Shown one piece after another: positions 15,697 to 22,392 of a stretch of DNA of 27,193 nt. Origin of the DNA: Parvibaculum sp049303435 (GTDB taxonomy: Bacteria > Pseudomonadota > Alphaproteobacteria > Parvibaculales > Parvibaculaceae); NCBI GenBank assembly GCA_049303435.1, contig JBAQNC010000109.1:1-27193 (forward strand), read 5' to 3'. How positions within the stretch are numbered: position 1 is the first letter of the stretch; every line of letters begins with the position of its first letter. The position numbers were made by a program, and so were the translations under genes. The notes under the pieces were generated by a model. It made no database searches, was not told the origin of the DNA, and saw only the letters and a list, made by a program, of their open reading frames with translations.

Positions 15697-16268
15697 TCAT
15701 GCAGCGCTCAGGAGCGTTTCGCTGACTTCCCAGAGATGTTCCGCCGATGCGTCGTCGCAGGCATGGGCATCGACGCCCGTGAAGCGGGCGAAGGGGCTTT
15801 CTGCGTCGGTGGGGGCGGCGATGTCGCAATTCTCGCAATAGACGCCGGGCTTGCCTTCGAGCAGCGGTGAGGTTGCCGCCCAGGCGGTGGTCGACGCGCC
15901 CTGTTCGGGCGTCTTGAACCCCGCCTTTGCGAGTTCCGAAATTTCGCCGTCTTCGCCTGCCCGTAGGCCACCCATTTGTCATAGGGCGTGCCTTCGAACT
16001 GGATGTCGTCCCAGAGGATGCCGGAACGCTTGTGCCCGGTGGATGAGAGGGAGACGACCCGCATCTCCGGCGTCGCCCGCAGCCGTACCGGCACGATGAT
16101 TCTCGCGCCTTTTTTCGCCATAGCGCGCACAAGCTCAAGCCTGATGCCGCTGTACCCGCCGGCGACGACGGTCGTCTTGCCGTTCAGATCGACGCCCTCC
16201 AGCACCTCATCGGCTGTGGTCTTGGCGCCGAAACCCAAATTGACCGGTTGCTGATCTGCTGTGCTCAT
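15697..16268 (-). pseudogene. Degraded short-chain dehydrogenase (SDR) gene
   Basis: The remains of an oxidoreductase normally about 310-320 residues long. From ATG 16268 the N-terminus is intact in type: GFGAKTT, then the cofactor segment GKTTVVAGGYSGI, where the family has TGGYSGIG. After KKGARIIVPVR the reading jumps to RVVSLSSTGHKRSG, which belongs well downstream; the NAG region in between is missing. The catalytic-type YGQAK follows, and then the frame changes. The C-terminal part (AKAGFKTPEQGASTTAWAATSP, then GVYCENCDIA) continues in another frame to the stop at 15697. Two internal deletions, one with a frameshift, make a functional enzyme very unlikely. The sequence is plainly SDR; the substrate was unknown even for the intact relatives. 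Confidence 0.82.
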
Positions 16269-16383
16269 CTCATTTCCCCCATTTTCGGGGTCTAGACATC
16301 AGGGGCCGCCAAAGATCTTCAACCTTTCTGTCGGGCGCGGCTTTAAAAGACCTCACGAGTCTTGTTGCGGTGGCGGGAGGATT

Positions 16384-16414
16384 TTGAGAGAGGGGCGACC
16401 GCGTGTGCTATATG
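16384..16414 (+). promoter_or_regulatory. Candidate sigma-70 promoter for the decarboxylase gene
   Basis: TTGAGA (16384-16389) and TATATG (16409-16414, preceded by TGC) resemble -35 and -10 boxes with a 19-base spacer, slightly long. They lie 36 bases before the start codon in the 181-base gap between the SDR pseudogene and the decarboxylase gene. Confidence 0.3.
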
Positions 16415-16449
16415 TTCCGCAGCTGCCGTCTTCCTGCCAGGAGAATTTT

Positions 16450-18738
16450 ATGAAGTTTCGCTTCCCCGTCTTTGTCATCGATGAAGATTTTCGCTCCGAC
16501 AATTCTTCGGGTCTGGGCATTCGCGCGCTTGCGCAGGCTATCGAAAACGAAGGTTTCGAGGTGGTGGGGGTGACAAGCTACGGGGACCTCTCCCAGTTTG
16601 CCCAGCAGCAATCGCGCGCCAGCGCCTTTCTTCTGTCGATCGACGATGAAGAGTTCAGCTCCGGTCCCGACATCGATCCGGTGATCGTGAACCTGCGCAA
16701 CTTCATCGAAGAAGTGCGCTGGAAAAATCCGGACGTGCCGATCTACATCTACGGCGAGACCAAAACCAGCCGCCACCTGCCCAATGACGTGCTGCGCGAG
16801 CTGCATGGATTCATTCACATGTTTGAAGACACGCCGGAATTCGTGGCACGTCACATCCTGCGTGAAGCCAAGACCTATCTGGAAGGGATCAAACCGCCCT
16901 TCTTTAAGGCCTTGCTCCATTATGCCGAAGACAGTTCCTACTCATGGCATTGCCCTGGCCATTCGGGCGGCGTCGCCTTTCTGAAAAGTCCGATCGGCCA
17001 GATGTATCATCAGTTTTATGGCGAAAACATGCTGCGCGCCGATGTGTGCAACGCGGTGGAAGAGCTGGGTCAGCTGCTCGATCACAATGGCGCTATCGGC
17101 GCTTCCGAGCGCAACGCGGCGCGCATCTTCAACGCCGACCATTGTTTCTTCGTCACCAATGGCACCAGCACCAGCAACAAGATGGTCTGGCATCACACAG
17201 TGGCGCCGGGGGATGTGGTGGTCGTGGATCGCAATTGTCACAAGTCCATCCTGCACAGCATCATCATGACGGGGGCTATTCCGGTTTTCCTCAAGCCCAC
17301 GCGCAACCACTATGGCATCATCGGTCCGATCCCGCAGAGCGAGTTCGAGATAGAATCGATCAAGGCGAAGATCCGCGCCAATCCGTTGCTTGCCGATGTC
17401 GACGCCGACACGGTCAAGCCGCGTATCATGACGCTGACGCAATCAACTTATGATGGCGTGCTCTACAATACCGAGACCATCAAAGGCTTGCTCGATGGCT
17501 ATATCAACAATCTTCACTTTGACGAGGCCTGGTTGCCTCATGCCGCATTTCACCCCTTTTACGGCAACTTCCACGCCATGGGGCGCAAGCGCGAACGGCC
17601 CATGCACTCGGTGACCTATGTCACCCAATCGATTCACAAATTGCTGGCAGGCATCAGCCAGGCCAGCCATGTGCTGGTGCAGGACTCGCAAGACACCAAG
17701 CTGGATCGTCACCTCTTCAATGAAGCCTATCTGATGCATACCAGCACCAGTCCGCAGTACAGCATCATCGCCAGTTGCGATGTGGCCGCCGCCATGATGG
17801 AGCCGCCGGGCGGCACGGCGCTGGTGGAAGAAAGCATAGCCGAGGCGCTCGATTTCCGTCGCGCGATGAGGAAGGTCGATGACGAATTCGGCAATAGCTG
17901 GTGGTTCAAGGTCTGGGGGCCGGACAATCTGGTAGACGAGGGCATTGGCCGCTCCACGGATTGGGTTCTCAAAAGGACGGATACGGATGGTGTGCAGCGA
18001 TCCGATGGTGAAGATTCGTGGCATGGCTTCGGCGACATGGCGCGCGGCTTCAACATGCTCGATCCGATCAAGACCACGATCATCACGCCCGGCCTCAATC
18101 TGGATGGACGCTTTGAGGAGACAGGCGTTCCTGCCTCCATTGTCACCAAATATCTGGCCGAACACGGCGTGGTGGTGGAGAAGACAGGCCTCTACAGCTT
18201 CTTCATCATGTTCACGATTGGCATCACCAAAGGTCGCTGGAACACCTTGTTGGCGGCGCTGCAGCAATTCAAGGACGACTACGACAAGAACCAGCCGGTG
18301 TGGCGCACCATGCCGGAATTCTGCGCCAAGCAGCCGCGCTATGAGCAGATGGGTTTGCGCGACCTGTGTCAGCATGTGCATTCGCTCTATGCCAAATACG
18401 ACGTGGCGATCCTGTCCACCGACATGTATCTGAGCGACTATACGCCCGCCATGAAACCCAGCGACGCGTTTTCGCAGATTGCGCAACGAACCACGCAGCG
18501 CGTGCCGATCGATGACCTCGAAGGTCGCATCACAACGAGTCTGGTGACGCCCTATCCGCCGGGAATTCCGTTGCTGGTTCCCGGTGAAGTGTTCAATCGG
18601 AAGATTGTGGAATATCTGAAGTTCAATCGCGCCTTTGCGCGGGAATGTCCGGGCTTTGAAACAGATATTCATGGCCTGGTGCAGGAGGTCGGCGCCGATG
18701 GCGTGATGCACTACTTCGCCGATTGTGTGGCGGTGTGA
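16450..18738 (+). CDS. PLP-dependent arginine/lysine/ornithine decarboxylase, AdiA-like
   Basis: A 762-residue group-III amino-acid decarboxylase. Residues about 1-140 form the flavodoxin-like wing domain. The PLP fold contains SWHCPGHSGGVAF, NGTSTSNKMVWHH, the FDEAW strand (PLP-ring aspartate) and SIHKLLAGISQAS, with the Schiff-base Lys397. A C-terminal domain follows. Length and lysine position are nearer to E. coli AdiA (756 residues, Lys386) than to LdcI or SpeF, so arginine is the favoured substrate; this is inference from length only. The reaction consumes a proton and yields agmatine (or cadaverine or putrescine) plus CO2, serving acid resistance or polyamine supply. ATG 16450 has AGGAG six bases upstream. 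No AdiC-type exchanger is adjacent; the next gene is a cation/proton antiporter. Confidence 0.92.
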   Translation: MKFRFPVFVIDEDFRSDNSSGLGIRALAQAIENEGFEVVGVTSYGDLSQFAQQQSRASAFLLSIDDEEFSSGPDIDPVIVNLRNFIEEVRWKNPDVPIYIYGETKTSRHLPNDVLRELHGFIHMFEDTPEFVARHILREAKTYLEGIKPPFFKALLHYAEDSSYSWHCPGHSGGVAFLKSPIGQMYHQFYGENMLRADVCNAVEELGQLLDHNGAIGASERNAARIFNADHCFFVTNGTSTSNKMVWHHTVAPGDVVVVDRNCHKSILHSIIMTGAIPVFLKPTRNHYGIIGPIPQSEFEIESIKAKIRANPLLADVDADTVKPRIMTLTQSTYDGVLYNTETIKGLLDGYINNLHFDEAWLPHAAFHPFYGNFHAMGRKRERPMHSVTYVTQSIHKLLAGISQASHVLVQDSQDTKLDRHLFNEAYLMHTSTSPQYSIIASCDVAAAMMEPPGGTALVEESIAEALDFRRAMRKVDDEFGNSWWFKVWGPDNLVDEGIGRSTDWVLKRTDTDGVQRSDGEDSWHGFGDMARGFNMLDPIKTTIITPGLNLDGRFEETGVPASIVTKYLAEHGVVVEKTGLYSFFIMFTIGITKGRWNTLLAALQQFKDDYDKNQPVWRTMPEFCAKQPRYEQMGLRDLCQHVHSLYAKYDVAILSTDMYLSDYTPAMKPSDAFSQIAQRTTQRVPIDDLEGRITTSLVTPYPPGIPLLVPGEVFNRKIVEYLKFNRAFARECPGFETDIHGLVQEVGADGVMHYFADCVAV

Positions 18739-18758
18739 CCCTGGCGCTACCTGTCGTG

Positions 18759-18775
18759 TGAAACGGTTTCAACCG
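18759..18775. promoter_or_regulatory. Overlapping palindromes before the antiporter gene, possible operator
   Basis: TGAAAC-G-GTTTCA (18759-18771) is a perfect dyad of 6-base arms, and CGGTT-TC-AACCG (18764-18775) is a second dyad overlapping it. The first resembles LacI/GalR-family operators apart from its odd centre. TATAAG (18777-18782) follows directly and could be a -10 box, though no good -35 is visible. The palindromes are seen; the operator role is inferred. Confidence 0.35.
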
Positions 18776-18835
18776 CTATAAGGGAAGCAATCTGACGTAT
18801 GCCGAATCCCGTTCAATTCTGATGTCTGGAAATTC

Positions 18836-20698
18836 ATGCCGTTGCATCTTGAGCCTGGACTTGTTATCGCGCTGATCGTCGCCTTTGGTATCGGCGCCCA
18901 ATGGCTGTCGTGGTGGTTGAAACAGCCAGCCATCCTGATCCTGCTTTTGACGGGGCTTGTCGCAGGGCCGGTGTCGGGGTTTCTCGACCCGGACGCCCTG
19001 TTTGGAGACCTGCTCCTGCCGGCCGTTTCGCTCGGCGTTGCTGTCATCCTCTTTGAAGGCAGCCTGACGCTCAAATTCAGCGAAATCAAAGGGCATGGCC
19101 GAGTCGTGACGCGGCTGGTCACTATTGGCGCGCTGGTTTCGATGCTGGCGATTGCGAGCGCCGCCTGGGCGTTGGGGATATTCTCGTGGGAAGTCGCGCT
19201 GTTGTTTGGCGCGCTGGTTTCGGTGACGGGGCCGACGGTCATCGTCCCTATCCTGCGTTCCGTGCGCCCGAACCGAAGTCTTTCCAACATCTTGCGTTGG
19301 GAAGGCATTCTGATCGACCCGCTCGGCGCATTGAGCGCCGTTGTCATCTTTCAACTTGTGGCGCTGGGGCCAGAGCGCGCCAGCGACTTCCTGCTTGCCG
19401 GCAAGATGTTTCTGGTCGGCGGTGCCCTGGGCGCTGGGGCCGCCTATGGGCTTTCGCTGGCCCTGCGTCGCCATTTGCTGCCGGACTATCTGCACAATGT
19501 GATGACGTTGGCGAGCGTGCTTCTCACCTTCTCGCTTTCCAATCAGCTGGCGCATGAATCGGGTTTGCTTGCCGTGACGGTCATGGGCATCATGCTGGCG
19601 AACATGAAAGGCATCGATACGGAGGAAATCCTCAACTTCAAGGAGAGCCTCACGGTCCTGCTGACCTCCGTGCTGTTCATCGTTCTGGCCGCGCGCATTC
19701 CTCTCGAGGCCTTCCGGGTCGAATGGATCGCGACGGCCTTGCTTCTCGGCTTCATTCTGTTTGTCGCTCGCCCTCTTTCGGTTCTCGCCTCCACGCTTGG
19801 CTCCACGCTCCCCTGGTCCGAGCGGATCGTCTTGTCCTGGATCGCACCGCGCGGCATCGTCGCTGCAGCCGTTTCCGCTTTCTTTGCATTGCAGCTTCAA
19901 CATTCCGGCATCAAGGGCGCCGAGGCGCTGGTGCCGCTCACCTTTTCGGTGATCGTCGTCACCGTTTTTCTTCAAGGACTGACGGCTCGACCATTTGCAC
20001 GCTGGATGGGCGTTGCCGAACCTGAGGCAAGCGGCGTGTTGATTTTGGGAGGCAATCCCTTCGCTCATGCCGTCGCTCTCAGTCTCAAGAAACTGGATAT
20101 CGATGTCATCCTTGCGGATACGTCATGGGAGCAGATCAGGCTTGCGCGCATGGCGGGAATTCGTACCTATTTCGGCACCGTCGTATCGGAAGACGCCGAT
20201 CGGCGGCTCGATCTTGTCGGCATTGGCAATCTGCTGGCGCTGTCGCATCGGGCACCACTCAATTCATTGGCTTGCCTGCGCTACGCAGGTGAATTCGGTT
20301 CGGCAAATGTCTTCAACATTCGCGTCGCAGACACGGCTGAAAGGGCGACGACGCCAGCAGGTCGGATCCTTTTCAAGAAAGGCGTCACGCTGGAGAATCT
20401 GGAAGCGTTGATCGTCAAGGAAGGATATGAAATCCGCCAAACGCGACTGACGGAGGAGTTTGATTTTCAGGCTATGGCGGCTGTGCAAAGCGAACAGAGC
20501 GTTGCTCTGTACGCCGTATCGCCTGAAGCCGCAGTCTATCCATTTTCGGAGGACCGGACCTTTCGCGCAGGGCCGGGATGGCGGATTGCCTATCTGGATG
20601 TGGTCAGGGGCGAGGAAGAAGCAAAGCCGAAATCAACGGCGGAACGCGCGCGAGCCCATCTCAAAGACAGTCCTCAGCCCAAGCCCTTGCCGAATTGA
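18836..20698 (+). CDS. CPA1-family Na+(K+)/H+ antiporter with TrkA-N domain
   Basis: A 620-residue inner-membrane antiporter. Residues about 1-395 hold 12 or so hydrophobic segments of the Na_H_Exchanger fold, with VTGPTVIVPILRS, the EGILIDPLGAL motif (the acidic ND/DP-type ion site) and SWIAPRGIVAAAVSAFFAL near the end of the transport unit. Residues about 400-520 resemble a TrkA-N/RCK nucleotide-binding domain (GVLILGGNPFAHAVALSL, then DVILADTSWEQIRLARMAG), though the glycine motif is not the usual GxGxxG. A variable tail follows. Such NhaP-like proteins exchange cytoplasmic Na+ or K+ for protons. The start at ATG 18836 has only a weak ribosome site. It follows the decarboxylase by 97 bases and precedes the kinase gene by 12 bases. 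Confidence 0.88.
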   Translation: MPLHLEPGLVIALIVAFGIGAQWLSWWLKQPAILILLLTGLVAGPVSGFLDPDALFGDLLLPAVSLGVAVILFEGSLTLKFSEIKGHGRVVTRLVTIGALVSMLAIASAAWALGIFSWEVALLFGALVSVTGPTVIVPILRSVRPNRSLSNILRWEGILIDPLGALSAVVIFQLVALGPERASDFLLAGKMFLVGGALGAGAAYGLSLALRRHLLPDYLHNVMTLASVLLTFSLSNQLAHESGLLAVTVMGIMLANMKGIDTEEILNFKESLTVLLTSVLFIVLAARIPLEAFRVEWIATALLLGFILFVARPLSVLASTLGSTLPWSERIVLSWIAPRGIVAAAVSAFFALQLQHSGIKGAEALVPLTFSVIVVTVFLQGLTARPFARWMGVAEPEASGVLILGGNPFAHAVALSLKKLDIDVILADTSWEQIRLARMAGIRTYFGTVVSEDADRRLDLVGIGNLLALSHRAPLNSLACLRYAGEFGSANVFNIRVADTAERATTPAGRILFKKGVTLENLEALIVKEGYEIRQTRLTEEFDFQAMAAVQSEQSVALYAVSPEAAVYPFSEDRTFRAGPGWRIAYLDVVRGEEEAKPKSTAERARAHLKDSPQPKPLPN

Positions 20699-20710
20699 TA
20701 GGGAGTAGCG

Positions 20711-22255
20711 ATGACATCCGGGACGCAGCCGCAGCGTGATCAGTCCGAGGCGATCGCTTTTCTTGCCGATCCGGCAACCTATGGCGGCGCGCGGGTCGAG
20801 CATGTTGAAACGCATGGGGCGCATGTCTTTCTGGCGGGCGAGGTGGCGCTGAAGATCAAGCGCGCGGTGCGCTACGATTACATGGATTTTTCGACGCTGG
20901 AAAAGCGTCACGCGATGCTTCAGCGAGAGCTGTATCTCAATCGTGCCGCCGCGCCGGAAATCTATCGCAACCTTGTGCCTATCACGCGCGAAAGCGACGG
21001 ACATCTCGCGTTGGGCGGGGCAGGGGAGCCGGTGGAATGGGCCTTGCGGATGCAGCGTTTTCCGGCTGAGGCGGAGTTGTCAGCCGTGGCTGCGCGCGGG
21101 GCGCTGGACGATGGGCTGGCGGACGAACTGGGCCGGGTCATTGCGGCCTATCATGATTGCGCGGCGCGGCGGAGCGCTGACGGGGGCGAACTCATTGCGA
21201 GCATTCTTCGGGAACTGCGCGACGCCCTAGCAGGCATGGCCGGGTTGCTCGATGTGGAGCAAATCCGGACATTCGAGGCGGAGGCGGTCGGGCAGTTGAA
21301 ATTGCTGACGCCTCTTCTGGCGGAGCGGACGAAGGCGGGCTGCGTGCGCCGCGTGCATGGCGATCTGCATCTTGGCAATTTCGTGTTGATCGGGGGGCGG
21401 CCCGTGCCTTTCGATGCGCTGGAATTCGACGAGCGTCTGGGCACTTGCGACGTGCTTTACGATCTGGCGTTTCTGCTGATGGACCTGTGTCACCGCGATC
21501 TGCGCCGCGCCGCCAATCTCGTTCTGGGGGCCTATCTCCTTGCGATGAACGGGACGCAGGATAGCGGCATGGCGGCGTTGCCTCTGTTCATGGCTGTGCG
21601 CGCCGCGATCCGCTCGATGGTTACCGTCCAGACCGGCCGTGCAAAGGGCGATCCCGCTGCGTCGCGAAGCGAGGCGCGCAAATATCTCGGCGATGCGCTG
21701 GATATGCTTGTCGCCCCTGCGCCACGGTTGATCGCCATCGGCGGACGGTCGGGTACTGGCAAGACGGTGCTTGCCCGCGCGCTGGCGCCGGAGATCGGCG
21801 GGCTTTGCGGTGCGGTGCATCTGCGCAGCGATCTGGAACGCAAGGCGATGGCGGGCGTTGCGCCTGAGACGCATTTGCCGCCCGAACACTATACGAAAGA
21901 GGCGAGCGACAAGGTCTATGCCCGGATGTTCGAGCGCGCCCGGGCGCTGCTGCGCGCCGGGGCGTCGGTGGTGCTGGACGCGGCCTTTCTCGATCCCGCC
22001 GAAAGGGCGGAAGCAAAGGCGCTGGCGGCGGAATTCTCGGTAGCTTTCGACGGGATATGGCTTGAGGCGGAACCGGATCGGCTTGTGGCGCGGGTGTCGG
22101 CGCGTCGGGGCGATGCTTCCGACGCCGACGCCACGGTCGTGCGCAAACAACTCGGGTTTGATGTGGGCCCGGTGGATTGGCGCTGCGTCGATGCTTCCGG
22201 CGCGTCCGATGCGACGCTCGCGAAGACGCGCGCCGCTCTGGGGCTGATGGACTAA
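20711..22255 (+). CDS. APH-like phosphotransferase / P-loop kinase fusion (COG2187-COG0645 type)
   Basis: A 514-residue two-domain protein. Residues about 1-325 resemble an aminoglycoside phosphotransferase/kinase fold, with the catalytic loop VHGDLHLGNF (His216, Asp218, Asn223) followed by FDALEFDERL supplying the metal-binding acidic residue. Residues about 338-510 are a P-loop kinase with GGRSGTGKT (Lys351, Thr352) and LRSDLERK, of the zeta-toxin/gluconate-kinase-like class. The family is usually annotated 'bifunctional aminoglycoside phosphotransferase/ATP-binding protein'; true aminoglycoside resistance is not established for it, and relatives tend to sit in stress-gene neighbourhoods. 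GGGAG precedes ATG 20711 by 5 bases, and the 12-base gap suggests co-transcription with the antiporter gene. Confidence 0.88.
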   Translation: MTSGTQPQRDQSEAIAFLADPATYGGARVEHVETHGAHVFLAGEVALKIKRAVRYDYMDFSTLEKRHAMLQRELYLNRAAAPEIYRNLVPITRESDGHLALGGAGEPVEWALRMQRFPAEAELSAVAARGALDDGLADELGRVIAAYHDCAARRSADGGELIASILRELRDALAGMAGLLDVEQIRTFEAEAVGQLKLLTPLLAERTKAGCVRRVHGDLHLGNFVLIGGRPVPFDALEFDERLGTCDVLYDLAFLLMDLCHRDLRRAANLVLGAYLLAMNGTQDSGMAALPLFMAVRAAIRSMVTVQTGRAKGDPAASRSEARKYLGDALDMLVAPAPRLIAIGGRSGTGKTVLARALAPEIGGLCGAVHLRSDLERKAMAGVAPETHLPPEHYTKEASDKVYARMFERARALLRAGASVVLDAAFLDPAERAEAKALAAEFSVAFDGIWLEAEPDRLVARVSARRGDASDADATVVRKQLGFDVGPVDWRCVDASGASDATLAKTRAALGLMD

Positions 22256-22392
22256 GCAGCCCTATTTGCAGCGCAGATCGTCACACCCACCATCGCCCGG
22301 CGACAATCGCGAAATATTGGCGTACCGTCTCTTCTCGGACGAAGTTGAGATGGATCAATGCAAGGTATGGCCAGCAGGCCAGAATTCCCAAA

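Noticed and set aside
17443..18711. A 422-codon minus-strand open frame
   Set aside because: Mirror of the decarboxylase reading frame; His/Arg-rich and without recognisable domains.
18776..20068. A 430-codon minus-strand open frame
   Set aside because: Antisense to the antiporter gene, with a low-complexity Arg/Gln/Asp-rich translation and no ribosome site or homology.
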